DNA of 64,000 nucleotides from Haliclystus octoradiatus (Eukaryota > Cnidaria > Staurozoa > Stauromedusae > Haliclystidae): NCBI GenBank assembly GCA_916610825.1, contig OU744446.1:5731309-5795308 (forward strand), in the 5' to 3' direction. Shown piece by piece: positions 31,750-43,343 of this stretch (position 1 is the stretch's first letter; the number at the start of each line of letters is the position of its first letter). The translations under genes and the position numbers were made by a program. The notes below the pieces were generated by a model. It saw only the letters and a program-made list of their open reading frames with translations. It made no database searches and had not been told where the DNA came from.

Positions 31750-34328
31750 CTATCTTCTAACTTTTACAATCTTAATAACAGGCTTAAATTTGATGATATG
31801 ATGATATGCATAATCCCTAATAAAAGATGTAATAAATGTAATAGTTCTTGGATATACTTTAACAGTTATAGGTAGTTGAATTGAATACAACCATGATGGA
31901 TTTGTAAAACCCAGATCTGATATTGTTACTTTATAAATAGTTGCCATGCAACGATTAGCTATTTCTATGGCAACAACTTCTGATTTATTATGGATTCTTT
32001 CAATAAATTTTAAACAAGTATTATTATCAACTTTATATAAATTAATATTTGATTGAAACATTTGACTATTTTCTAATGGTTTAGCACCAATATTTCCAGT
32101 TTTAGTCGAGGAACATATACATAATTCATCCTTGACAGGTTTGTCTTTGCATTTTTTATTTCCTCCATAAATTGATGTTCTTTGCCAAAATGTTAATTGG
32201 GGGGCTAAACCATTTTTATTTATTGACCATTTTATTTGTACATTAAATATTTCTTTTTTCTTTTTATTTTGTTTGGCATTTGCAACAATAACGTCAAAAT
32301 ATATTAATTCTGTACCTTCTATATTTATTGATGATCGTAATACATTTGCATAATTTATACCAATAAGTCGACGACATTTTCGATTGGCACCATTTTTCAT
32401 TGGATTATTTGATAATATATTATAATTTATTTCATTATTAAACTGACCAATACAAAATTCACTTAACCATAATAAAATATCACCATCTAATTTTCCGGTA
32501 ATAAATTGTGAGACACATTTGCATAAACCATATGATCTAGTACTTAATGAATTGCAATCTTGCTTTTGAAGTTGATTTGTAAATAAAGAATGTTTAGTAT
32601 TTTTAATACGACCATATTTATTAATATCTAATAAAGCTCCCAAAGTATTATGCAACTGCATAGCTGTAAATAACCCTAATTGATTTGCAACCAAATGTTG
32701 AATATTATTAATACCAAATTTAGAAGCAATTGATCCAGGTAGCAACATAAATAACATTGCATCGTAAACTTCAAAACGTCCTTCAATAGTTTCCATAGCG
32801 TAATTACTTGTCTTACCACCATGGTCTGACCATAATATTGTAATTGTATTACTCAAAGAAGACATTGAGCTTATAAATTCAGCTAATCTCTGATCAATCA
32901 TAGAACCTCTTTCTCCTGTAACCTCATGTGCAATATTTAAATGTGTATATGTAAAAATAGGTTGTGTAGATTTATTTTGTCCAAATTCTCCACCAGCTAA
33001 AGTTTCGACGTGGTCTAAAAAATGCGAACTCAAAGGTTCACCATTTAAACATATTTCATAACCACGATTATAAATATTTGTTCTACCATACATTTTTAAA
33101 ACATCACATGATAATGTAAACAATCCTAAACTATCAATCATATTTTGATGTTGATGTTTAATAATATGATTCCATGTATTTTCCATCATATTTTTGTATT
33201 TTCTTTTCGTATCAAGTTTATTTATTCCATTCATAATACTACCTTGACTATCCATCCAACATGTATCTTCTTGTAACATAGTCCAATAATCATTCTCATG
33301 ATAATTTTTAATTAAATCAAACGTAATAGCACGTGTTTTATTTCGTCGTTTACCAAAATTAGCAATTTTATTTGAACCTTTCCATTTTTCTGTAATATCA
33401 CCTTGCATTAATGCTTGAACATTTGTAAATGTAAACGGTGCTAATGATTGGAAATTTTCAAAGTCAAGTATTGAATTATCATTATCTAATTGTTTATTTA
33501 TATTAATCATAGTATCAATACTTTTTGGCATTGAACGATAAAAATGTTGTCTTGACATTGAATCAATACCAATGATATGAATATTTAATTTATCATTTTG
33601 AAAATTTTGTTTTAATTTTGGACGAGGTGGCATAATTAATGCTTGTTTGCTTACATCAGGAAAAGGTGAACAACTTAAAAATACATAAGCACTTTCAAAT
33701 CTTGATTTCCGTTCATTTAACTCACTCAAATATGTTTCTAATAATTCAATATCTTTAAAATTCATCGTTTTGCCTCGTATACTTTTATCCCATCCATTGT
33801 ATGGTATTTCTAATTTGATACCGAGGCTACTACAAATCGAGTCTGTACAGCTAACATCATTCTTCAAAGTAATTGAACATATTTGAGCTTGTTGTTTTCG
33901 TAAACATGTTTTCGGTTTTTCAAACATTTTAGGGACATAATATTTCTTTGATACTCTACATGGATCCACTAATGTTGTATATGTAACACATTGAGCAGTA
34001 TTTGGATCACCAAATGTTGGGGCTGATATAGATAATCGGGGACACAGGAGTGTTTTTGATACGGACGAATTGAGCGTTGAGACTGGTTTTATTAACGTCT
34101 GCGGATGATAACCTGTTGTGAATGGACGTATTTTTTTCTTTTTATTCTTTTTGTGATTATCTATTTGATCCTGTTGTAATTTTGGTATAGGTAACATTTG
34201 AGGATTGATATTTACAATGTTCTGTGTTATTAACTTTGAAGTAGTCGTCTTAATTTGTTTTGATTGAATTGTATTCTTGTTCTTTCCATATTCCTTTAAC
34301 ATTTTATTTAAACCAGAATCAAGTATAC
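31750..34328 (-). CDS. DUF229 protein, large last exon
   Basis: Acceptor TTTATAG on the minus strand precedes GTATACTTGATTC; the frame then runs through ILDSGLNKMLKEYGK to a stop at 31750, about 858 residues. The internal ATG at 34302 is not needed as a start, because the exon reads open back to the splice site. Many cysteines in the stem part (CPRL, CVTY, CRVS, CLRKQQAQIC) suggest disulfides in a secretory compartment. Confidence 0.9.
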
Positions 34329-35725
34329 CTATAAAATCAAGGAGATGACATCACAACTATAGTACTATTTCCACTGTACATCCCTGTATGTATCATTCTA
34401 TAGCTACTCGCATCATATTTTTTGACACTAACTGATTATTAATCGACTCTCTCACCGTCAAAGGGGAGTGTCAAAACACCCCAGAATATACGGACACTCC
34501 TTCGCTTTAAACGTTTCCAACTTTCTTTATTAAAATTTGTCATGGCTTTAAAGGAGCAAAAATGACCGGCAGGCGCTACACACTTAGGATCACGTGCACG
34601 CTTATTGTTATAACACAATGTTCATTGTTGACATGAATTTTATTATAAGTTAGGCCTGCGTATAACAATTGTTTCAAAGCGAGACGGTTGAATTACGCTA
34701 AGCATAAATTCAACTTGTGCTCGCAGCGGTCGCCGGTCAATTTTGCCCCTTTAATCTGTACATCGTTCGATTATTCAAAAGGTGAGCGAATATAGGTGTA
34801 TGACAGTAAATCAACAACGTTCGCCCCCAGAGATCGCAGAATAGAGAAATTGATCCGTTGAAATTTTCTAAGCCATATCTCAGTCCAATGATATGCAAAG
34901 TCTACTTAATCAATTAATGTTTATTCATACAATTAAATTCAACCTCGCTCCTCCTTTCCTCTCCCATTTTATCCACTTGACATTTACATTAAGTCAAACC
35001 ATCGGCTATTCATTTCAAAATGCTGGCAAGTGGAATGATATCTCCCGTCAGGAGGATTACAAAAAGGGCTAGTTTCAAATGTCTAATGTCTCATTGAGAT
35101 GAATATATCCAACGCTTAATATAACTTGTCAATCCTGTGAATTTTTCCAACTTTTGTTTTTAACCTCTATAGTAAATGACGACATTGACGAGAATGTATG
35201 TCTATCCCTTTTCATATACTACACATTTTTAACCCAGGTTAGCTCAGCGTATTAGGCACCCTCTCCAGGTGAACAATTCAAACCTAATATTTAACAAATA
35301 TTTTTATCACAATGTCTTTTAGTTTTCAAAGATTTTAGTTTTTAGGAGTTTTGAAGAAATATGCATAAATAAAGCCATAGAGATAAAAAAAATTATAGAA
35401 AAAAAAACTCTATATATATATAGGCTAGCGTTAGTTGGACCCTATGTAGACGTTCATTTACTAATGTGAACACAGCTAGTGTAACTGGGTCAAATCCGGG
35501 TTAACTCTTTATAAGGCGTTAGTAGTGGAATTGAATCGAAATCTGGTTAAAAGTGTGTAGTGAAAAAGGCTTATGTATACCTATGAAAGTTATAATGATT
35601 TACTACTGACCTTTTTCATTATCAATTCTCTTGTGCCTTGCAACAACAATTTTAGTTGAAGGTAATCTTTGATTGTATTTGTAAACGAGTAAAGTCACAA
35701 TCAAAGCAAGACATGTCAACAAGAA
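31750..35725 (-). CDS. DUF229 (sulfatase-fold) type II membrane protein, gene span
   Basis: Two exons are firm: 35725-35611 and 34328-31750, joined in phase as GAAAAA-G/GT-ATA (…NEKGILDSGLNKML…). The first encodes a membrane helix near the N-terminus (FLLTCLALIVTLLVYKYNQR) followed by a basic stem; the second carries the large lumenal domain. In that domain IHIIGIDSMSRQHFYRSMPK (about residues 241-260 of the large exon) and ILWSDHGG (about 489-496) are the hallmarks of DUF229, a branch of the alkaline phosphatase/sulfatase superfamily. The serine in GIDSMSR takes the place of the sulfatase cysteine region, so a sulfatase reaction should not be assumed; phosphotransfer or no catalysis is possible. 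Enzymatic role is unknown. The initiating exon upstream of 35725 was not found. The sequence is rich in N, I and K and has a KKNKKKK patch in the stem. Confidence 0.85.
34552..34750. mobile_element. TTAA-target MITE, family D, copy 1
   Basis: Flanked by TTAA (34548-34551, 34751-34754); ends AGGAGCAAAAATGACCGGC and GCCGGTCAATTTTGCCCCT are inverted repeats. 199 bp, same length as the copy at 38957-39155 in the opposite orientation. TTAA targets are used by piggyBac and Kolobok; which applies is not decided. In the DUF229 intron. Confidence 0.9.
35611..35725 (-). CDS. DUF229 protein, transmembrane exon
   Basis: Acceptor CGTTGCAG and donor GTCAGT flank 115 bases that read FLLTCLALIVTLLVYKYNQR and then a basic stem; phase 0 in, 1 out. 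A candidate start exon near 36744-36830 (minus, MEQHRKRKSSTL) has an unsuitable phase, so the N-terminus stays open. Confidence 0.75.
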
Positions 35726-36020
35726 CTGCAACGGAATAGAAGAATAAACAATAATAATAAAGTGTAAGTTATGAACAGAAATAAAAAGTAGTAAAGTAAA
35801 AATGTTAAAAAGAGAGAAAATGTGCTTTAATTAAAGGTTTAAAATTGACCATCATGATTTACGGGCTTTAAGGTTGGAAAAATGAATGCCATTTCTCAAG
35901 CCATTATGAAGTGTGCATCACCCACCAGGACCAAGGACCAAGGACCTTAATTCATTTGTATAACAGGACCAAGGTTCGAGGACCAAGCGCAAAGGCCGCC
36001 GTTCAATCTTATAAATGCAT
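35726..36020. other. Spacer upstream of the DUF229 transmembrane exon
   Basis: Contains short direct repeats of AGGACCAAGGACC-type sequence (about 35926-35988). No exon confirmed. Confidence 0.4.
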
Positions 36021-36029
36021 ATGAGTATT

Positions 36030-36148
36030 TTGACTTGCTCCAAGTCTCACTTATTTTCATGACGATTTTCATATCTATGCTGGTAAGTGCCGCTTACCAA
36101 CCATCAAATCTCGGCACATCAAAGTAAGTGGGACTTGAAGAAAGTCAA
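36030..36148. mobile_element. 119-bp MITE with perfect 9-bp TSD
   Basis: Inverted termini TTGACTTGCTCCAAGTCTCA and TTGACTTTCTTCAAGTCCCA (24 bp, three differences), flanked by identical ATGAGTATT (36021-36029 and 36149-36157). The centre has a GGTAAGTGCCGCTTACC hairpin. Superfamily not known; 9-bp duplication is compatible with Mutator-like elements. Confidence 0.85.
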
Positions 36149-36424
36149 ATGAGTATTATAAGAAAGACAATTTAATACCCAATTTCAACAGTTCCAATGC
36201 GAGAAAGTATCAAAGAATATCACGATAAAGAATATTCATAAAAATATTTTAAATTTGAGTAGTTATTTTAGCAGGATGACATGGAAAACTGATGAAACAA
36301 TTTTTTCAAAACTGTTTTATCTAAATAGCTTTTAAAAATAGCTAAAAAGCTTTTCTCACATGGATGAATTGTTGTTCAATGTGCATCATCCTTCGGTATC
36401 ACAAGTTGTCTGTTAAAAGTTGAC

Positions 36425-36632
36425 CGTATTGCCTTCACCGAAGGCTCCCGTGCCACTTTTCTATTTCTAGAGGAGTCACTCTTTTCACAAAGAGCGCTGA
36501 TCGTAAATACTCTTTATTAATCGCGACATTGCAGATCAATTTTAACGGATTTCATAGCAGATAGGCCCTGATTGTCAATGTGCTGCGATACGCCGCAGCT
36601 GCTCATGCAATTCCTTCCAGACCATTCAATAT
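36425..36632 (-). mobile_element. Partial SINE copy
   Basis: Matches the 3' two-thirds of the SINE at 22695-23093 (CTATTTCTAGAGGAGTCACT, CTCTTTATTAATC, ATTTCATAGCAGATAG, CCAGACCATTC in order). Lacks the tRNA-like head. Confidence 0.65.
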
Positions 36633-37521
36633 TTTACTGCATTTTAACTAGAACCGTTTGATGAAACCATACCCTTGGTTTTGATATTCTTCCTAAAACC
36701 ATTTCTTTCAAACAGCATTCCTATTTAGAATAATATTTCTCTATTTGCAGCTCATCTTAACCTCAACGTGCTGGATTTTCTTTTGCGATGTTGTTCCATT
36801 TCAACATACGTTGTTGTTCTACTATTGGAACTAGACAAACGCTTTTACCTAAGGTGAAAAACACACAGATTATATTTAAATTGCATCTCTATATATATAT
36901 AGCTATAGTGCATGGGTTGCATATATTATAGATTGAACATTAATGTATTCACAGTATATTAGCATCTGTAATTGGAACATATCATTATCATATCATGAAC
37001 ATTGAAGTTGGAACTCTTGTAGCCTCGTTGTAACAGTAGTTGTTTTTTTCATGTGTCAGAACATTTGATGGAAAAACGAAAAAATTCGTAGCCATGAATT
37101 TCAAATCTTCCTATTGTGAGGAGAACCACACCGAAAGGAGAGGGAAGACTTCGATAATTTTTGATGGGGTGACATATTTTCAGAAAACGGGAAGGACCGT
37201 AAAATTTCACAGCAGGCGAGATTTAGACCCTAAAATTTCATGTTTTTAAGATCAAAACAAAGGAAAAGTTTAAAAATTTGGAGAATTTTCTAAATTGACC
37301 CCGTAAAATTTTACAGAAATCCGGAAACGTACCCCTTATTCTTCATAGGCACGTCCCGGTATGCCCCCCGGAGGTCGACCATGGAACATGGAACATGGCA
37401 TTTTCCACCATGCGAAATTATGAATTTATAAAGCTAACAGTTTGAATTGTTCATGATAATAGAAGAATAAAGCGGTGGTCATGCAATTATGATATATGAA
37501 TAGGATATGAAATGATAGTCG
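36633..37521. other. Non-coding stretch before the Penelope-like fragments
   Basis: No confirmed gene. Phrases at about 37190-37340 such as TAAAATTTCACAG and TAAAATTTTACAG hint at a diverged repeat. Confidence 0.3.
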
Positions 37522-38793
37522 AAAATGAAACATTCTAGATTTCCGCAACTTCAAGTTTCACACCAGAAGGTGATCCATCAGGTGATTTATTTCAACTATC
37601 CTACAAAAATTCATCCCTATCCTATATGAGCTACTCAGTTTTACAGTTAAAATTGGTTATTGACTATGCTATTGTTTATTTGATTATGTCTATTGTATAA
37701 AATTCCGGTTTTAGTTGTTACGATGTCTTTAGATTAGTGAGTAAAATTTGTTCTCGTGGCGTCTTTCTTGTAGGTTATAATGTGATATTTTTCGGTTAGG
37801 CATAGATTGCATTTTTTTTTGAGGTGTTGTTGTAGGCTGCACTGATTGCTAATATTGTCAGTTGATGTTGTATGGTTTACCGTTTTCTTTAAGATTCCAT
37901 ATATGTTTTGAAAGTTCGCTGCTATGTTTATATTTCCTGTGCTTCAAAGTGACTTTGTGTTCTGTCACTATGGTTCTGTGTATCTTTCCTCGAATGTTCG
38001 TTCAGTGAGGCCGATGTAGGTGTGGCCTTCTAGGTTATCCGGTGTTGTTATTTTTGCTTTGTAGACAAGGTTTGTGGTGAGACACTTTTAGTCGAGGGGG
38101 CATTCGTTCTTTTTCCTACAGCTACAGGTTTTGTCGTTTTCTTTTTGTTCTTTTCGCTGAGTATTTTTCTGTTATGTTTCTTTATTATCGTGGCCACGTT
38201 TTCCATGCAACTGTAACTAACGTTGTTGATGTTGACGTTGTTGATGTTAAAAATTGACGTTGTTGATGTTAAAAATTTTATTTAGCTTGTTTGATTTAGG
38301 GAAAAGTTTCTCTACAAGTTTTAAAAAATTCCTCCCGACATTGGTTTCGACACTAGCGTTGTAAGGCGGGTTGAACCAAATGATGTTCCTTTTTCTGCTA
38401 TTTGTGTTGTCGCTGGTGTTTCTAGGAGCATATGAAAGTTTAGTGTCATGGCCACTGGATTTGAGGGCTGTCTCGTATGTAGATTTAGATTTGTCGAAGG
38501 TTTCTTTGCTGCTGGAGAGGTCTGATGTCTGTCGGTTGATAGTGCCTGGCAAATGTTTTATGATGGTAGTGATTTGGTGTTGATGTAAATTGGGTCCTCA
38601 TTTGGTTTTCGGTATGGCCGATGCGACGGTCCCATTGTTCAAGTTAAAAGTTACATCTAAGAAATTGATGACTTTTAGGTTTGTTGTTATTGTTATTTTA
38701 GTCCTTGCTCTTGGAATAATTTAATAATTTGTTTTTTGTTGCGCTCTGACTGGGGTCCTGATGTTTTTTTGAATAGCAAAAATAAAAAAGCAT
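37522..38793 (-). mobile_element. Penelope-like element fragment A (linker and GIY-YIG domain)
   Basis: On the minus strand 38552-38247 reads TSDNTNSRKRNIIWFNPPYN and VGRNFLKLVEKLFPKSNKLN, the conserved linker of Penelope-like polyproteins between reverse transcriptase and endonuclease. Further on (towards 37600) are HTYIGLTERTF-, LSK- and the [24 protein letters not shown] tail of the GIY-YIG_PLEs domain, in a damaged frame. The reverse transcriptase itself is absent, so the copy is 5' truncated. It stands head to head with fragment B. Confidence 0.75.
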
Positions 38794-39552
38794 AATAACA
38801 ACACCGGATAACCTAGAAGGCCACACCTACATCGGCCTCACTGAACGAACATTCAAGGAAAGATACACAGAACACAAAGTCACTTTAAAGCACAAGAAAT
38901 ATAAACATAGCAGCGAACTTTCAAAACCATATGTCAAAACATATATGGAGTCTTAAAGGGGCAAAATTGACCGGCGACCGCTGCGAGCACAAGTTGAATT
39001 TATGCTTAGCGTAATTCAACCGTCTCGCTTTGAAACAATTGTTATACGCAAGCCTAACTTGTAATAAAATTCATGTCAACAATGAACATTGTGTTATAAC
39101 AATAAGCGTGCACGTGATCCTAAGTGCGTAGCGCCTGCCGGTCATTTTTGCTCCTTTAAAGAAAACGGTAAACCATACAACATCAACTGGTCAATATTAG
39201 CAATCAGTGCAGCCTACAACAACACCTCAAAAAATGTAATCTATGCCTAACCGAAAAATATCACATTATAACCTACAAGAAAGACAACCTACTTAACAGA
39301 AGATCGGAATTGATTTCCAAATGTCGCCACGAGAACAAATTTTATCTCACTAATCTAAAGACATCGTGACAACTAAAACCGGAATTTTATACAATAGACA
39401 TAATCAAATAAACAATAGCATAGTCAATAACCAATCAACTGTAAAACTGAGTAGCTCATGATGAATTTTTATAGGATAGTTGAAATAAATCACCTGATGA
39501 TCACCTTCTGGTGTGAAACTTGAAGTTGCGGAAATCTAGAATGTTTCATTTT
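38794..39552 (+). mobile_element. Penelope-like element fragment B (GIY-YIG domain), inverted relative to A
   Basis: Reads NNTG/DNLEGHTYIGLTERTFKER and EHKVTLKHKKYKHSSELSK, then, after an inserted TTAA-target [24 protein letters not shown] and the [16 protein letters not shown] block: the GIY-YIG endonuclease of Penelope-like elements. It is the inverse of fragment A over its whole length apart from the MITE. A TATATGAATAGGATAT phrase lies just outside each arm (37494-37509 and 39658-39673) and could be a target-site duplication for the pair. Confidence 0.75.
38957..39155. mobile_element. TTAA-target MITE, family D, copy 2, nested in the Penelope fragment
   Basis: Exactly 199 bp between TTAA (38953-38956) and TTAA (39156-39159), near-identical to 34552-34750 but inverted. 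Fragment A lacks it, so the site before insertion is seen at about 37889-37895. Confidence 0.95.
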
Positions 39553-39679
39553 TACTCTCATTTTATAAAAATGCTCTGATCAATTTCATTGAGCACTATA
39601 CCAAGAACTGGTGTGGAACAATCCACCTATTAATATTATAATGTTATTATTATTTTTATATGAATAGGATATAAATATA

Positions 39680-40080
39680 ATGATACTGTATAATAAATCC
39701 CGTTCTGATGTTTTCTTGATCAAAAATAAACACACCAAAAATATTGATTTCGAAAAATAGTTGTTTGATGTATGTATGTATGCATTGAATTGTGGCTTGT
39801 TGTATTCTCAATGAATAGAATCAGGCAAATTGAGCGACTATAAGATCTGATTGAGAGTTTATAACTATAATACTTACACTACTGCATGTGTGTGAATTTT
39901 ATTCTTTTAATTGTACTGTACAACTTCTGATTTATTAAAGTATAACTATCATAAATCGTATAACGATACTTTACTGTTTTCAAATTTCACTACACATAGG
40001 ACATGTTTGAATAGCCGGTGTAATATTTATAATAACAATACAATGATTATTTATCCACAGAAATTCTATTCTATTTTATT
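39680..40080. other. Spacer
   Basis: No gene recognised. Ends in a (TTCTA)n tract that the next element interrupts. Confidence 0.35.
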
Positions 40081-40389
40081 CCCAGGGGGTAACTCCAGCT
40101 CTTCAGGGACGGGGAGGTGCCGCTTTGGAAAAAGGTAAAATACCTAGAAAGTTCCAAAAATTCTATTGATGCTACCCAAAAAATTCTAGCAGGTTGATTG
40201 ATTTCAAGTAAATACACAAAAATGATGCAAAAATTTTTCAAAAAATTCTTGAAAAAGTCAAAAATAGGATACCCAAAACCTCCCAAAATTTGAAATCTCA
40301 TACCCAAAAGGTTTTTCTCAGCTGGAATATGGACCCCAAAAAACTAGCACGTCCCCATATAGCCGTCATAGCGGAATTACCCCCCGGGG
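40081..40389. mobile_element. 8-bp-TSD MITE, family E, copy 1
   Basis: Starts CCCAGGGGGTAACTCC and ends AATTACCCCCCGGGG. Sits inside a TTCTA microsatellite, with ATTTTATT and ATTCTATT as its flanks (7 of 8). Interior closely matches 50471-50777 in the opposite orientation. Confidence 0.85.
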
Positions 40390-40443
40390 ATTCTATTCTA
40401 TTCTATTCTATTCTATTCTATCCTATTCTATTCTCATTCTATT
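40390..40443 (+). repeat. (TTCTA)n microsatellite
   Basis: About nine units of ATTCT after the element; a few more units lie before it (40065-40080). Confidence 0.95.
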
Positions 40444-42331
40444 GTTTGATTAGTGCATATACAGCCTGCATATAGAGCATGTCGTCATACGCGCACAGCG
40501 GTATTATTAGGATTCAATATTTAGCCTAAAAGTGGCAGTTGAGCGACCTTCAGCCTTCGTCATTCCGTAAGTAATTCAAATTCGCCAGAAATACCATTTT
40601 TCCTTTCTAAATTATCCCAAGTGAAAATCAGGTTAAAGCGACGGAAAACTATTTCTACGTATGCCTTTACTGTCAAGGCTGAGATCATGTCTTCGGCCGG
40701 GATCTTCTATTTCACTGCTACGTGAATTTAGATTAAAAAAATATTGATTATTCGTTTGATTTTATTTGCATTAAATAAAAGGCATGAGCGATAACTCATG
40801 ATACAAGCAAATATAAATGCGTGAAATTATTGTTCGTTACGTAGAAATTGAACGCATCAGAATTATCTTGTATGATTGATAGCGAGAATTTGTATATCGC
40901 TTTATTGATTCTTTCTATTAAATATTAAAGCTCTAATTGTAATCATTAAATGTCTGTATCCATGAAAGGTTTAACTTCACCTTACTATTTATCTACATCA
41001 GAATAAAAATACTTCTGCAATATTTTCCGAAAATTTTCCCTGCGGACAATGCTATAAACTTCTCACTACTAATAGTTCCTTAACTATTACAACTTAAAAG
41101 GTTGTATCACAACACCCCTTCTACATAACCAATACAACATTTATGCACACTACCCAACTGTATAATACTGAAAACGTTGAATCTTTACGAAGCAATCAAA
41201 GAGCAAATCTATTTGTTTGATTTTGTTTAAAAGAGTAATCAAAACTGAACGGCTCAATAAATTTTTGTACATGCATAAAATGTTTGTTATAAAATAATAT
41301 TCCTCTTGTAATGCGCATTTTAATGTTGTTGTGTTGAAAATATCCCATCGCATTACATTGACTATGGCAAATAAAAGAACTCAACTTTAGATAAATATAG
41401 AATAAATGTCATTTACTTGACATAGATACATTTTATTGTAGATTATATATGAAGCGTGGCTTCTATTTGGGATTGATAATTATCGCGATTGCTTTCAGAT
41501 CGAAATAGTCCTAGCTTTTCGATCTGCTCCCATTTTAGTGAGACCAGGACGTATCGAAGTTTCCTATCCGAAATGAGATTTATGAGAGACGGTAAATGAG
41601 AAATACTTGAATTTCATCCTCATGTATTCCATATCTCATCTCTATTAGTTAGGAATCTTCGTGGTAATCCAAGCATATTGCATCATATCTTGGGTACGAA
41701 ATATACTAACCTTTCAAATATGACTTCCGCTGCGTTAAACACAGCCGATAAATTAACAAAAACTCCAGAAGAAGTAGCAATAACTGCTTTTTAATTAATC
41801 CAAGTGACATTAAAAATCAATCTTTAATATCAAACTGACTGAAATGTGAGAATTCTGAATTCTATTAACAAAGTAGCACCTGCACTTTGATGTGGTCTTT
41901 TAACCCTACGAAAATTCACGTGGAAAGTACTTGCAAGAGGCTATATCGAAATCTGTATTAGGCAATGACCACGATACATTATATTTTTTTCATTTGTGTA
42001 TCATTTGCCATGCTCTAAATATCACGTGATTGAAAGAGTTCACTCATAGAATAAAGCCGAAAATCTTGCATTGAATTCGTTTCTTTCATGAAGAGGCAGC
42101 TGCAAGTATATTTACCCCCGGTTCCTTGACACAAGGGGGATTTTATGTGATTTGATAAATTATAATCAAGGGACAATGGTAACACTTCTATCTCTATTAC
42201 CATTGAACAGTTGTAGTCACTACTGTATTTATGAGGTATGAAGGTATTATATACGAGGAATGAATTCCATGAATCGTATGATTTCAGATATTTATTCTGT
42301 GACTGTTACTATTAGACTTCTGCATTTATAG
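40444..42331. other. Non-coding stretch before the unknown two-exon gene
   Basis: Earlier exons of the gene at 42332-43245 may lie here. One weak candidate (about 40530-40569, ending at GTAAGT) was seen but has no homology support. Confidence 0.3.
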
Positions 42332-42433
42332 GTTATAGTCATGAAAGAAATACTAGAAAGAACAGGAGATGAGCAGCCATTGCCATTTACAAACGGAGCT
42401 ATAAAAGAACTACTATTACTTACTATGTATATC
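42332..42433 (+). CDS. Unrecognised gene, internal exon 1
   Basis: Between a TTTATAG acceptor and a GTAAGT donor lie exactly 34 codons in phase 0: VIVMKEILERTGDEQPLPFT then NGAIKELLLLTMYI. It looks like a helical protein segment rather than random translation. The next exon (43191) joins in phase. I do not recognise the family. An alternative acceptor seven bases later exists but would shift the frame. Confidence 0.55.
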
Positions 42434-42489
42434 GTAAGTAATCATTTGAAGAGGGTAAAACTGACTTCATACGAAAGCTAGTAGCAAGC

Positions 42490-42640
42490 AAATTATAATT
42501 TAAAAGATTTAGAATTAAAACAAAGATGTTGCAAGAGCCTTTTCCGTTACTCGGAGTTTCTCGCGATTATTTGCAATCATCAGACGGTTTATCTCATAAA
42601 AACGCGTCTCAAAATAGACCAGTGAAACTTCGATGAAAGG
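42490..42640. repeat. Dispersed repeat, related to 20310-20460
   Basis: Shared CCTTTTnCnGTTACTCnGAGTTT block followed by TTGCAA and AAAACGCG. Lies in the intron of the unknown gene. Confidence 0.45.
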
Positions 42641-43190
42641 AAAAAGCTTTTGCCTCATCTTTCTTTCAATTCTATATTATGCTCTGACTTAACACACATT
42701 GAGCATTCTCACATACAATTTACCTCATATTATATTAATTTAAATTACATAATCCCAGCAATCAAAAATTTACATTTCCTAAATATTTTGTTTCTGAAAC
42801 CTTGTTCACTCTTACATTTTATCTGCTGTTAGTTTGTGCGTCAAACGATGAAGGTTGCTGCTATTGAAACCAGTTTTAAGTATCCTCAAGAAGGAAATAC
42901 ATAGTAAATCGTTGACAAATTATTCTAAGTTTTTAATTATTATTCTTTATTTTTTTCAATGCAACTAATTTGCCTCCCATGTACATACTTTTAACTTGTT
43001 GTTCTTTTACCTTATTCCTATATTTTGTATCAGTCCTGCAGTGAAAAAAGATTGAAGATTATCAGGTTTTCCAAATAAATGATGATGATGATGATGATAT
43101 CTTAGTGTTGTAATACTTTATTTCTATATTTCTATGCTATATGCAGAACACTTGTGATCTAGAATTTACTTCATTTTTTCGTTGATACAG

Positions 43191-43245
43191 ATGCCGATTG
43201 AGCTTCGGAGAACATGTACAAACATTGCCAATTGGTTTGATAAAG
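43191..43245 (+). CDS. Unrecognised gene, internal exon 2
   Basis: GATACAG acceptor, GTACGT donor, 18 codons plus one base: MPIELRRTCTNIANWFDK. Continues exon 1 in phase and leaves in phase 1. Further exons downstream were not identified before the COUP-TF gene, so the gene may be partial, have long introns, or reach past it. Confidence 0.5.
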
Positions 43246-43343
43246 GTACGTTCCTAAAAGTATTCAAACTCACTTATGGTAAATGTATATACACAAGGGG
43301 TTCGTAAGTTTCCGTCCCGCAGCAGGATGATATTTGAAGTGTG

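Noticed and set aside
36744-36830. Candidate start exon MEQHRKRKSSTL for the DUF229 protein
   Set aside because: The only donor available leaves a phase that puts a stop at once in the transmembrane exon.
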